Shown: one piece after another, positions 1 to 6,780 of the stretch | How the letters are laid out: each line of letters begins with the position of its first letter | Position numbering within the stretch: position 1 is the stretch's first letter | From: an uncultured Campylobacter sp. | GTDB lineage: Bacteria > Campylobacterota > Campylobacteria > Campylobacterales > Campylobacteraceae | Direction of reading: 5' to 3' | Length of the DNA: 8,571 bases | Assembly (NCBI RefSeq): GCF_938045405.1 | Contig: NZ_CALIMW010000215.1 | Span: 1 to 8,571 of the forward strand | Program-made: the position numbers and the translations under genes | Notes under the pieces: generated by a model | What the model was told of the DNA's origin: nothing | What the model saw: only the letters and a program-made list of their open reading frames with translations | Databases searched by the model: none

Positions 1-57
1 CTCAAAAAATTATTTTAAAATTCAAAAAACGAAAAAAATAGGGAAAATTTTGATAGA
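1..57. other. AT-rich spacer downstream of tRNA-Leu
   Basis: This stretch holds no coding sequence that I can see. On the minus strand, immediately after the tRNA 3' end, it reads as T-rich tracts (a run of seven T, then CG, then six T) with AATTTT/AAAATTTT elements. It has no GC-rich stem. Such T-runs could help end tRNA transcription, but this is inference and no canonical terminator is visible. Confidence 0.5.
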
Positions 58-142
58 TGGTGCGACCGACGAGACTTGAACTCGTACACCTTGCGGCACT
101 ACCCCCTCAAGATAGCGTGTCTACCAATTCCACCACGGTCGC
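58..142 (-). tRNA. tRNA-Leu, anticodon GAG
   Basis: This is a full class II tRNA cloverleaf of 85 nt including an encoded CCA at 60-58. The acceptor stem pairs GCGACCG (142-136) with CGGTCGC (68-62), and the discriminator base is A. The D-arm carries the typical AATTGGTAGAC. The anticodon stem CTATC/GGTAG closes the loop TT-GAG-GG, with the anticodon at 108-106. The extra arm is long (GCC-GCAA-GGT), as in tRNA-Leu. The T-arm is ACGAG-TTCAAGT-CTCGT. It would read CUC and CUU codons. It appears to be a single-gene unit: it lies about 45 bases beyond the atpE terminator and has its own probable -10 box. Confidence 0.97.
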
Positions 143-173
143 ATAAATTTTAAAGCTTGATCTCAAGCCTTGA

Positions 174-179
174 ATTATA
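174..179 (-). promoter_or_regulatory. Probable -10 box for tRNA-Leu
   Basis: The minus strand reads TATAAT here, inside TTATATAATTC, a perfect sigma-70-type -10. It is 31 bases before the tRNA 5' end, giving an expected leader of about 25 nt. No good -35 is visible, which is usual for Campylobacter promoters. The sequence upstream is the atpE terminator hairpin. Confidence 0.6.
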
Positions 180-187
180 TAAGTTTG

Positions 188-207
188 AAGCCCGATTTCT
201 CGGGCTT
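188..207 (-). terminator. Hairpin terminator after atpE
   Basis: This is a perfect 8-bp stem, AAGCCCGA/TCGGGCTT, with a four-base loop that reads GAAA on the minus strand (a GNRA-type tetraloop). It starts 4 bases after the atpE stop codon. The T-tract after the stem is weak on the minus strand (TTCAAACTT). On the plus strand the stem is followed by TT only, making a run of four T with the stem end. It very likely ends the atpE transcript and separates it from the tRNA. Confidence 0.75.
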
Positions 208-211
208 TTGA

Positions 212-550
212 TTAATTTGCAGCAGCCTTTAAGCCTTCTGTCAAAAAAGGGTTTGCAAAAAGCAAGACGAATGAAACAACCAACGCATAGATAACCTGCG
301 CTTCGATCATCGCAAGCGAGATATACATCGTAGTCGATAGTTTGCTAGCTACGCTTGGGTTTCTAGCGATACCGTTAAGCGTCGCGCTAGCGGCATTTCC
401 CATACCTAACGCGCCACCCAAAGCGGCTAGACCTAAAACAACTGCAACGGTAATTGCAGAAAAAGAAACGATCTGAGTGTAAGCGCTTAGCTGCTCGCTA
501 GCGAAAGCCGCGCCGCAAAGCGCAAATAACAATACAAGAACTTTTTTCAT
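212..550 (-). CDS. atpE: ATP synthase F0 subunit c
   Basis: Subunit c of the rotary F0 ring, which carries protons across the inner membrane to drive ATP synthesis. The product has 112 residues. Residues 1-17 (MKKVLVLLFALCGAAFA) resemble a signal peptide or extra N-terminal hydrophobic segment. Helix 1 follows at about 28-53 with the glycine-rich run GLAALGGALGMGNA, then the polar loop ARNP (62-65), then helix 2 with the ion-binding carboxylate Glu83 in AMIEAQVIYAL. The residue after Glu83 is Ala, not the Ser/Thr of Na+-type rings, so H+ is the likely ion. I chose the ATG at 550 because GGAG lies 6 bases upstream (560-557). A second ATG at 562 overlaps that ribosome site and would add only four residues. 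No other ATP synthase gene is adjacent; from memory, a lone atpE is normal in this class. A hairpin follows the stop. Confidence 0.95.
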   Translation of the reverse strand: MKKVLVLLFALCGAAFASEQLSAYTQIVSFSAITVAVVLGLAALGGALGMGNAASATLNGIARNPSVASKLSTTMYISLAMIEAQVIYALVVSFVLLFANPFLTEGLKAAAN

Positions 551-622
551 AAAAGTCTCCATAAATAAATTTTAAAACGAGTTTCGGCTCAATACCCCCT
601 ACTCCAACGTTTTAAGTGTGAA

Positions 623-628
623 ATATTA
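623..628 (-). promoter_or_regulatory. Possible -10 box for atpE
   Basis: The minus strand reads TAATAT within an A/T-rich block (TTTTAATAATATTTC) between the leuA hairpin and atpE. The start site would fall near 616, giving a leader of about 66 nt. The assignment rests on composition and position only, and neighbouring TAATAA frames are possible. Confidence 0.4.
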
Positions 629-658
629 TTAAAATTTTGCTTTTGATTTGTTTAATCT

Positions 659-692
659 GGCGGAATTTGCGTTAAATTTAGCAAATCCCGCC
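659..692 (-). terminator. Hairpin downstream of leuA
   Basis: A 12-bp stem (GGCGGGATTTGC/GCAAATTCCGCC on the minus strand, one G-U pair) closes a 10-base loop, starting 15 bases after the leuA stop. No T-tract follows on either strand. It may act as a terminator or as a barrier protecting the mRNA 3' end. The stem itself is clear; its function is inferred. Confidence 0.5.
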
Positions 693-707
693 GTACACGC
701 CGACATC

Positions 708-2222
708 TTAACGTTTAGCGTCCAAATATGTATTTAGCGCCGCAACGTAGGCCTTTGCGGACGCTAGCATCGTATCTACGTCAAGTCCTCTGCCGATAAT
801 GGCGCCCTCGCCCGCAAATTCCACCTTGACGGTTACTTTCGCCAGCGCGTCTTTGCCCTGCGAGACTGCTTTTACTTGATACTCCTTCAGGCTACCGCTG
901 ATGCCGCTAATGCGGTCTATCGCCTTAAATATCGCATCCACGCCGCCGTTTCCAAGCGCGCTGTCGCTTAAAATTTCATCCTTATACCTTAGCGTAAGCG
1001 CGGTGCTAGCGTGTCCTTTGTTGCAGCTATTGGAGCTTAAAACCAGCACTTCGTAGGTCTTCTCGGCCCCCACGAACTCGTCGTTTACGAGCTCTCTAAT
1101 ATCCTCGTCGAAAACGTCCTTTTTGCTATCGGCGAGCGCTTTAAATTTATTAAACGCGATCTCAATCTGCTCGTTACTAAGCTCATAGCCCAAAGATACC
1201 AGCTTGTCTTTGAAGGCGTGGCGGCCGCTGTGTTTGCCCAGCACGAGCGAGTTTTTATCAAGCCCGATATCCTCGGCGTGCATGATCTCGTAAGTTTCTT
1301 TGTGTTTTAACACGCCGTCTTGGTGGATACCGCTTTCATGCGCGAAGGCGTTTTTGCCCACGATCGCTTTATTAGGCTGCGGCTCGATGCCGGTGATGCT
1401 CGCGACTAGGCGGCTGGATGGATAAATTTCTTTCAAATTTATATCGGTATAAAGCGGCGCAAATTTATCTGTGCGCGTCTTGATCGCCATTACGATCTCC
1501 TCTAGCGCCGCGTTGCCCGCGCGCTCGCCGATACCGTTTATCGTGCACTCGACCTGTCTGGCTCCTGCCAAGATAGCGGCTAAGGAATTTACGGTAGCCA
1601 TTCCCAAGTCGTTGTGATTGTGCACCGAAACTACGGCGCGCTCGCCGATAAGCTTAACGATTTCACCTATTCGGGCGGTGATCTCGTCCGGATAGAGATA
1701 GCCCACCGTATCGGGGATATTTATGGTGGAGGCTCCTGCGTTTATCGCGGCGTCGCAGATCTCTTTTAAAAAGCCGATATCGCTTCTGCACGCATCCTCG
1801 CAGCTAAACTCCACGTCATCGCATAGACTTTTTGCGTATTGTACAGACTCTATGGCGCGTTTTATGACCTCTTGCGGCTGCATTTTGAGTTTAAATTCCA
1901 TATGGATGGGGCTTGTGGCGATGAAGGTGTGGATGCGCCCGAGCTTCGCGCCCTTTATCGCTTCGCCCGCGGCCTTGATGTCCTTTTCTAAAGCGCGCGC
2001 AAGCGAACAGACGCGAACCTTACTAACGGCGCTAGCAATCTTTTCTATCGCGTCAAAATCCCCCGGGCTCGCCGCCGCAAAACCCGCCTCGATAACATCT
2101 ACGCCCAGCTTTTCAAGCTGCAACGCAAGATGGATCTTTTCGTCCGTATTCATCGACGCTCCAGGGCTTTGCTCGCCGTCACGAAGCGTCGTATCGAAGA
2201 TTATGATTTTATTTTTGTCCAT
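708..2222 (-). CDS. leuA: 2-isopropylmalate synthase
   Basis: First committed step of leucine synthesis: acetyl-CoA plus 2-oxoisovalerate gives 2-isopropylmalate, in the cytoplasm. The product has 504 residues, close to the usual length of the long LeuA form. The N-terminal TIM barrel begins with DTTLRDGEQSPG (10-21), the HMGL signature. Predicted metal ligands are Asp10, His201 and His203 in VHNHND, and Asn237 in GERAGN (232-237). ESGIHQDG (296-303) and GKHSGRH (329-335) follow in the linker region. The C-terminal regulatory domain (about 385-504) keeps the leucine-binding segment GRGLDVDTMLASAKAY (477-492), so leucine feedback inhibition is expected. The start is ATG 2222, with AAAGGA 6 bases upstream (2234-2229). 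An in-frame TTG at 2237 overlaps nothing better and is less likely. No other leu genes are adjacent, and it has its own promoter and downstream hairpin. Confidence 0.97.
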   Translation of the reverse strand: MDKNKIIIFDTTLRDGEQSPGASMNTDEKIHLALQLEKLGVDVIEAGFAAASPGDFDAIEKIASAVSKVRVCSLARALEKDIKAAGEAIKGAKLGRIHTFIATSPIHMEFKLKMQPQEVIKRAIESVQYAKSLCDDVEFSCEDACRSDIGFLKEICDAAINAGASTINIPDTVGYLYPDEITARIGEIVKLIGERAVVSVHNHNDLGMATVNSLAAILAGARQVECTINGIGERAGNAALEEIVMAIKTRTDKFAPLYTDINLKEIYPSSRLVASITGIEPQPNKAIVGKNAFAHESGIHQDGVLKHKETYEIMHAEDIGLDKNSLVLGKHSGRHAFKDKLVSLGYELSNEQIEIAFNKFKALADSKKDVFDEDIRELVNDEFVGAEKTYEVLVLSSNSCNKGHASTALTLRYKDEILSDSALGNGGVDAIFKAIDRISGISGSLKEYQVKAVSQGKDALAKVTVKVEFAGEGAIIGRGLDVDTMLASAKAYVAALNTYLDAKR

Positions 2223-2256
2223 TACAAATCCTTTCAAAGCGTTAAAATTTGGCGAA

Positions 2257-2262
2257 ATTATA
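2257..2262 (-). promoter_or_regulatory. Extended -10 promoter of leuA
   Basis: The minus strand reads TGCTATAAT: a perfect TATAAT preceded by the TGn extension. Transcription would start near 2250, giving a leader of about 28 nt before the leuA ATG. That is too short for a leader-peptide attenuator, so control of leuA by attenuation is unlikely here. A weak TTGTTT lies upstream with a 15-base spacer. Confidence 0.65.
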
Positions 2263-2275
2263 GCAGCGCAAACTT

Positions 2276-2293
2276 AAAAACAATCGCGGCGAT
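2276..2293 (-). terminator. Possible weak terminator after pssA
   Basis: A small hairpin ATCG-CCG-CGAT is followed on the minus strand by TGTTTTT, 14 bases after the pssA stop. The stem is only four pairs, so it would be a weak terminator. It also overlaps the -35 region of the leuA promoter. Confidence 0.3.
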
Positions 2294-2307
2294 AAACATA
2301 TTTGAGA

Positions 2308-3057
2308 TTACTTCGCCGTTTCCTCGGGTTTGTCTTTTTTATGAAATTTAGCCGCGCTTAAATTTAAAGCTCCGCGAACCAAACCGTAAACAATATAAAC
2401 CAAAGTAAGCACCGCCGGGAATTCCAGCCTGAAAAGATATAAAAGCGAGAAAAACACGACGATTAGAAGCACTAAAATTTTAATCGCATTGGGACGTTTT
2501 AGGCTGATCTTTTTAAAGCTTGGAAAGCGGATGTTGCTGACCATTAAAAACGATAGCACCGCCATTGCGATGATCAAAAATACGCCAAACCCTTTGGAGA
2601 GCTCATATTTTAGATAAATTCCGATCCAAAACGCCATCGTAATCGCTGCCGTTGGTATCGGTAGCCCGATAAAAACGCTAGGCTCATAGGTGCCCGTGGT
2701 GACGTTAAATCGCGCCAGCCTGATCGCGCCGAAAACCACGTAAAGTGCTGCTACGAGCGAACCGACCTTACCGTAATCGTGCCCGACCGCGCAATAAAAT
2801 AGCAGCGCCGGCGCGACGCCGAAAGCAACGATATCCGCAAGGCTATCGAACTCCACGCCGAATTTCGACGTCGCATGCGTTAGCCTCGCCACGCGGCCGT
2901 CAAGCCCGTCGCAGATCAAGGATAAAATGATATAAAAGATCGCGGCACTGAAGTTGCCTTTGATCGTAGAAATTATGCTGATAACCGCCAAAAATGCACT
3001 TGCCGCCGTGAAAAAATTCGGCAATATGTAGATTAATTTTCCCTTTTCCTCTTCCAT
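2308..3057 (-). CDS. pssA: CDP-diacylglycerol--serine O-phosphatidyltransferase
   Basis: Inner-membrane enzyme that joins CDP-diacylglycerol and serine to make phosphatidylserine, the precursor of phosphatidylethanolamine. The product has 249 residues. The CDP-alcohol phosphotransferase signature DG-x2-AR-x8-G-x3-D-x3-D is complete: Asp53-Gly54, Ala57-Arg58, Gly67, Asp71 and Asp75, with Asp50 just before it. RLARFNV (113-119) and GLPIPTAA (131-138) are typical of the membrane-bound PssA family rather than of phosphatidylglycerophosphate synthase. Several hydrophobic segments span about 10-48, 75-115, 134-150, 158-173 and 192-230, and the C-terminus is charged. The ATG at 3057 is fixed by an in-frame TAA two codons upstream; its ribosome site is weak (AAGAG). 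From memory, C. jejuni has a phosphatidylserine-decarboxylase-like gene between ftsH and pssA. None is present here. Confidence 0.93.
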   Translation of the reverse strand: MEEEKGKLIYILPNFFTAASAFLAVISIISTIKGNFSAAIFYIILSLICDGLDGRVARLTHATSKFGVEFDSLADIVAFGVAPALLFYCAVGHDYGKVGSLVAALYVVFGAIRLARFNVTTGTYEPSVFIGLPIPTAAITMAFWIGIYLKYELSKGFGVFLIIAMAVLSFLMVSNIRFPSFKKISLKRPNAIKILVLLIVVFFSLLYLFRLEFPAVLTLVYIVYGLVRGALNLSAAKFHKKDKPEETAK

Positions 3058-3184
3058 CTCTTACTCTTTAAAATTTTATTTTTACACCGCTTTTCATTCG
3101 GTGCCGCGGATCGCGCATAAAGCATTTTAGCGCGACCTTCTTAAAATTTAGCCCTAAGTTCTTACCGCGCGCGAGGCTTTAAAT
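3058..3184 (-). other. ftsH-pssA spacer with a bulged hairpin
   Basis: No gene fits in this 127-base spacer. It holds a GC-ended hairpin at 3111-3135 (TCGCGC...GCGCGA arms, an inner TAAA/TTTA stem, loop GCAT on the plus strand, one bulged A), and a weaker CACCG/CGGTG stem at 3085-3103. Candidate -10 boxes for pssA read TAAAAT on the minus strand at 3129-3124 and 3078-3073. The first lies inside the hairpin, and the second would leave only a very short leader. I cannot choose between them. Confidence 0.4.
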
Positions 3185-3195
3185 TTAAGCCTCGC
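3171..3195 (-). terminator. Hairpin overlapping the ftsH stop codon
   Basis: A perfect 9-bp stem, GCGAGGCTT/AAGCCTCGC, has a 7-base AT-only loop. The ftsH TAA (3187-3185) spans the loop edge, so the upstream arm codes for the last residues. No T-tract follows on either strand, so it is not a standard intrinsic terminator. It could act in ending the transcript or in stabilising the mRNA. Confidence 0.45.
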
Positions 3196-5134
3196 TCTTT
3201 GCGCTTTCGATATCATCGTTAGCGCCTAAATTTCGCACCAGACGGGTAGGCATGCCGTTATCTTTTTCAAATTTAGAGATGATCTCTACGATCTGCTCTC
3301 CAGAGACCGTCTCTTTTTCATACAGCGCCTTCACCATCTCCTCGATCGCCGGAGCGTAGGTCCTTAGCGTCTCTTTTACCGCCGCGTAGCGCTCATCCAG
3401 CGTCTTGCGGACATATTCGTCGATCTTAACCGCCGTTACCTCGCTGTAATCCTTGATGCTCTGTCCGCCGTTTAGGAAGGAATACTGCTGCTTTTCTAGC
3501 ACCGCAAGCCCGAGCGCATCGGTCATTCCGACCTGAGTAGCCATAAATTTAAGCATATCGGTAGCGCGCTGTAGATCGTTGCCCGCTCCGTCGGTGATCT
3601 CGCCCAAAAACACATCCTCCGCCGCGCGCCCCGCCAAAAACGTATCGATCTCGGCAAAAATTTCATGGCGCTGGTGCAGGTATCTATTTTCAAACGGCGA
3701 ATTTAGCGTGTATCCCGCAGCGCTCAATCCGCGCGGCACGATAGTTACTTTAGATACCGGCATCGCGCCTTTAGTAAGCTCGGCGATGAGCGCATGACCG
3801 CTTTCGTGGTAGGCGACGATTCGCTTTTCGATCGGGCTTACGCGGCGCGATTTTTTAGCCAGTCCGATACCGACGCGTTCGATCGCTTCGAGCAGGTCTT
3901 TTTGCTCGACCTCCGCCTTTGCCTCGCGACCCGCTAAAAGCGCGGCTTCGTTGATGATATTTGCAAGATCGGCTCCCGCAAAGCCCACGGTAAGCCGCGC
4001 GATCTCTTCGATATCGATATCGCGAGCAAATTTAACGTCGCGCATATGCACCTTTAAAATCGCCATTCTGCCGTCAAAATCGGGTCTATCGACTAGAACC
4101 TGCCTATCGAATCTGCCCGGACGCAGAAGCGCTGCATCCAGCGTCTCAGGACGGTTAGTAGCCGCAAGGACGATTACCGGGCTTGATTCCGAGCCGAAGC
4201 CGTCCATCTCGGCAAGCAGCTGATTTAGCGTCTGCTCGCGCTCGTCATTACCTCCGCCGATACCGCCTGCGGTTCTGCTTTTGCCGATCGCATCGATCTC
4301 ATCAATAAAAACGATCGCCGGAGCCTGTTTTTTAGCGTTATCAAATAGATCGCGCACCCTGCTGGCGCCCACGCCTACGAACATCTCGATGAAGCTGGAG
4401 CCCGATACCGAAAAAAACGGCACGTCCGCTTCGCCCGCGACCGCTTTGGCTAGCAGCGTCTTGCCCGTGCCGGGAGGGCCCACTAAAAGCACGCCTTTTG
4501 GAATTTTAGCCCCGAGACTGATGTATCGCTCGGGATTTTTTAAGAAATCTACGATCTCTTTAACCTCCTCTTTTGCCTCTTCGACGCCCGCTACATCGCT
4601 AAATTTAACCTTCGGCTTTTCGGCGCTTACCAGGTTTTTGGAGCTTCCGATGCCGAGCACGCCGCCGCCCATATTGCGCTGCATGCGATTGGCTAAAAAC
4701 ATCCAAATTCCAAAGAAAATCACGAGCGGCAAGACCCAGCTAAAGAGCAGATCGGTCAAAAAGTTGCTCTCGTTATACGCGCCGTATGGAATTTTGCGCG
4801 ATTCTAAAATTTGAACCAGCTCTGGATCATCCACGCGCTTGGCGGTGTAGATTACGTTGCCGACTTGCGCTTTAATCGTGGAGCTTCCGATGGAAACCAT
4901 GCTTACTTGAGAGTTTTTGATTTGCGATTTTAGCTCGGAGTAAGTTACGTTTCTACTCTCGCCCGAAACGGAGCCTAGCACTCCACCGCTATCAAATCCG
5001 CCGCTTGGGGATATCGCTTTAAACACGACTATCAAAATAAGCGCAAAAATTATAAAAACGCCGATCGGATTTTTATTAAAAAAATTGTTTCCGCCGCCGT
5101 TTTGAGGGGGTTGATTGTTTTGGTTATTGTTCAT
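3185..5134 (-). CDS. ftsH: ATP-dependent zinc metalloprotease FtsH
   Basis: Membrane-anchored AAA+ protease that unfolds and degrades damaged membrane proteins and some regulators. The product has 649 residues. In order: an Asn/Gln-rich N-terminus (1-20), membrane segment 1 (about 24-41), a periplasmic domain (about 42-125), and membrane segment 2 (about 127-148). The AAA+ domain has Walker A GPPGTGKT (219-226), pore motif FVGVG (252-256), Walker B VFIDEID (275-281) and a second region of homology with arginine fingers Arg338 and Arg341. The peptidase has the zinc motif HESGH (443-447) and a probable third ligand Asp520 in GAGNDLQRATD. All key residues are present. Start ATG 5134 overlaps the prmA stop as ATGA. 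Its ribosome site AAGGA (5143-5139) lies inside the end of prmA, so the two are probably co-expressed. Confidence 0.98.
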   Translation of the reverse strand: MNNNQNNQPPQNGGGNNFFNKNPIGVFIIFALILIVVFKAISPSGGFDSGGVLGSVSGESRNVTYSELKSQIKNSQVSMVSIGSSTIKAQVGNVIYTAKRVDDPELVQILESRKIPYGAYNESNFLTDLLFSWVLPLVIFFGIWMFLANRMQRNMGGGVLGIGSSKNLVSAEKPKVKFSDVAGVEEAKEEVKEIVDFLKNPERYISLGAKIPKGVLLVGPPGTGKTLLAKAVAGEADVPFFSVSGSSFIEMFVGVGASRVRDLFDNAKKQAPAIVFIDEIDAIGKSRTAGGIGGGNDEREQTLNQLLAEMDGFGSESSPVIVLAATNRPETLDAALLRPGRFDRQVLVDRPDFDGRMAILKVHMRDVKFARDIDIEEIARLTVGFAGADLANIINEAALLAGREAKAEVEQKDLLEAIERVGIGLAKKSRRVSPIEKRIVAYHESGHALIAELTKGAMPVSKVTIVPRGLSAAGYTLNSPFENRYLHQRHEIFAEIDTFLAGRAAEDVFLGEITDGAGNDLQRATDMLKFMATQVGMTDALGLAVLEKQQYSFLNGGQSIKDYSEVTAVKIDEYVRKTLDERYAAVKETLRTYAPAIEEMVKALYEKETVSGEQIVEIISKFEKDNGMPTRLVRNLGANDDIESAKSEA

Positions 5135-5994
5135 ATCTTCCTTTCATATACAAAGCTGAGCCATTCGTTTTCTTGCTTCATACAGACGAAGCTTAGATCC
5201 GAAAAGGCTTGCTCTATCCTATCTTTATATTTTTCCAAAATTCCCGACAGCACGAGCTTGCCGCCGGGTTTTAGCGCTTTTTTCAGATCCGCGCTTAGGA
5301 TCAAAATCACGTCGGCGATTATATTTGCGACGACGAGATCAAACTGCGGCTGCGCGCTTTCGCTTGAGCCTCGCTCGTTTAGGCTTGAAACGCTGCCGAG
5401 CCAAATTTTATCGATCTGCACGCCGTTTTTCTCGGCGTTTTGCTGCGTAGCGGTCACCGCCTGCTCGTCGGTATCGCAAGCGCTTACCTTTGCGTCCAGT
5501 TTTTTCATCGCGATACTTAGAATTCCGCTGCCGCAGCCCACGTCAAGCGCGCTCATGCCCGCGCGAGTAAGCTCGCTAAGCAGCGCTAGGCACATATTGG
5601 TGCTTTCGTGATGCCCTGAGCCGAACGCTAGCGCAGGATCGATCAGCAGATCGATTAGCGCGCGATCTTGCGATCTTTCGCACCAGCTCGGACGGACGTA
5701 AAATTTACCGACCGCTACGGGCGCGACCCCTTTTTTATATTCGTCGAGCCAGTCTTTGTTTTGCTTTTTTGAAATTTCGATCTGCAGATCGGCGTCTAAA
5801 TTAAGAGATCGCGCAAGCCCCTTTTTAAACTCTTCAAACGCAAATTTTAAATTTTGCAGATCCTCTTCGTCGCGGATTATGAAGCGATCGCCATCCTCCT
5901 CGACGCAGGTAACGCCGAGCTCAAACGCAAAGCTCTTGAAAAGCTCGCTCGCATTCGCGCTTTTTACGATCATCTCATAAAAAAAATCTTTCAT
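5131..5994 (-). CDS. prmA: Ribosomal protein L11 methyltransferase
   Basis: Cytoplasmic SAM-dependent enzyme that methylates ribosomal protein L11. The product has 287 residues, near family length. The N-terminal L11-recognition domain starts FFYEMIVKSANASE, matching the usual PrmA opening, which supports this start. W82 and the YKKGVAPV stretch form the linker. DPALAFGSGHHEST (119-132) is a variant of the family's DPGxAFGTGxHxTT. SAM motif I is DVGCGSGILS (151-160), and the active-site loop is VVANIIAD (221-228). The ribosome site is close (GAGG, 2 bases before ATG 5994). A duplicate AGGCGATG lies 10 bases upstream. The gene overlaps ftsH by four bases; from memory, prmA-ftsH is also adjacent in C. 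jejuni. Confidence 0.95.
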   Translation of the reverse strand: MKDFFYEMIVKSANASELFKSFAFELGVTCVEEDGDRFIIRDEEDLQNLKFAFEEFKKGLARSLNLDADLQIEISKKQNKDWLDEYKKGVAPVAVGKFYVRPSWCERSQDRALIDLLIDPALAFGSGHHESTNMCLALLSELTRAGMSALDVGCGSGILSIAMKKLDAKVSACDTDEQAVTATQQNAEKNGVQIDKIWLGSVSSLNERGSSESAQPQFDLVVANIIADVILILSADLKKALKPGGKLVLSGILEKYKDRIEQAFSDLSFVCMKQENEWLSFVYERKI

Positions 5995-6027
5995 CGCCTC
6001 ACATCGCCTTTAAATTTTAAAATTTGC

Positions 6028-6033
6028 ATATTA
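6028..6033 (-). promoter_or_regulatory. Possible -10 box for prmA-ftsH
   Basis: The minus strand reads TAATAT within TTTTAGTAATATGC, in the 78-base gap between hisA and prmA. It would give a leader of about 27 nt. The hexamer is the same as the one proposed for atpE. Read-through from hisA is equally possible, as no terminator with a T-tract is visible after hisA. Confidence 0.35.
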
Positions 6034-6072
6034 CTAAAATTTAGTTCAAACTTTGCTTACGCTCGGGCGTTT

Positions 6073-6780
6073 TTATAGAGCTTCAAACGCCTTTTTAAGA
6101 TCGAGCGTGCCCTCGTAATACGCCTTGCCGACGATGACGCCTGCTATGAGCCCTGCGTTTTTAAGCGCGATTATGTCGTTTATATCTTTAACGCCGCCGC
6201 TTGCGATAGTGTCGATGCTGCAAGCTTTCGCGATAGAGCGGCTAAATTCTACATTTACGCCGCTTAACATCCCGTCGCGCGAGATGTCGGTGCAGATGAT
6301 CGCACAAACGCCCGCATCCGCGTAGTCTCGCGCCAGATCGGTCGCTTTTACGCGGCTTAGCTCCGCCCAGCCCTCGGTGGCTACGAGCCCCTCTTTTGCG
6401 TCTATGCCCACGACGATGCGGTAAAGCTTCGCCATCCCCCTTACGAAATCCGAGTTTTTTAGCGCCGCCGAGCCCAGGATAAATCTATCGACGCCTAAGC
6501 TTAAATACTCCTTTATGCGCGCTTCGTCGCGGATGCCGCCGCCCACTTCTACGCGCAGGCGCGTGCTTTTTACGATCCGCTCGATCGCTTTGAAATTTAC
6601 CGCCTCGCCAGCAAACGCGCCGTCGAGATCAACTAAATGCAGCCACTTAGCGCCGAGATCTTCAAATTTTTTGGCTAGCTCACAGGGGTCTTTGGAATAA
6701 ATTTTTGCGCTTTGCATCTCGCCCTTGCTAAGGCGTACGGCGCATCCTTGTTTCAGATCAATCGCAGGGAAAATCTCCAT
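6073..6780 (-). CDS. hisA: ProFAR isomerase (phosphoribosylformimino-5-aminoimidazole carboxamide ribotide isomerase)
   Basis: Fourth step of histidine synthesis: Amadori rearrangement of ProFAR to PRFAR, the substrate of HisF/HisH. The product has 235 residues and forms a single TIM barrel. The acid/base pair is Asp8 (FPAIDLKQG) and Asp127 (GIDAKEG). Phosphate-binding motifs are VGGGIR (79-84) and ASGGV (193-197), with TDISRDGMLSG (164-174) between them. ATG 6780 shares its A with the hisH stop (TGATG), and GGAG (6789-6786) is 5 bases upstream inside hisH. A GTG at 6783 is in frame but too close to the ribosome site. In this arrangement hisA is probably translated by ribosomes arriving from hisH. 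HisF and the other his genes are not in the window. Confidence 0.95.
   Translation of the reverse strand: MEIFPAIDLKQGCAVRLSKGEMQSAKIYSKDPCELAKKFEDLGAKWLHLVDLDGAFAGEAVNFKAIERIVKSTRLRVEVGGGIRDEARIKEYLSLGVDRFILGSAALKNSDFVRGMAKLYRIVVGIDAKEGLVATEGWAELSRVKATDLARDYADAGVCAIICTDISRDGMLSGVNVEFSRSIAKACSIDTIASGGVKDINDIIALKNAGLIAGVIVGKAYYEGTLDLKKAFEAL

Noticed and set aside
551..562. ATG at 562 as the atpE start
   Set aside because: It overlaps the GGAG ribosome site that serves the ATG at 550, and the four extra residues do not fit the family start.
58..2222. tRNA-Leu near leuA as a leucine-sensing module
   Set aside because: atpE, a terminator and separate promoters lie between them, and the leuA leader is too short for attenuation. 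The proximity is probably chance.
1723..2277. 184-residue plus-strand open frame opposite leuA
   Set aside because: It lies opposite highly conserved LeuA coding sequence, is Ser/Ala-rich in the manner of antisense frames, and shows no recognisable domain.
4281..4814. 177-residue plus-strand open frame opposite ftsH
   Set aside because: It mirrors the FtsH AAA+ core in antisense; no start signal or domain is visible.
6033..6045. Small palindrome ACTAAA-A-TTTAGT between hisA and prmA
   Set aside because: It is AT-only apart from one C and one G and lies in a spacer full of AAATTT motifs, so it is probably a by-product of composition; an operator cannot be supported.
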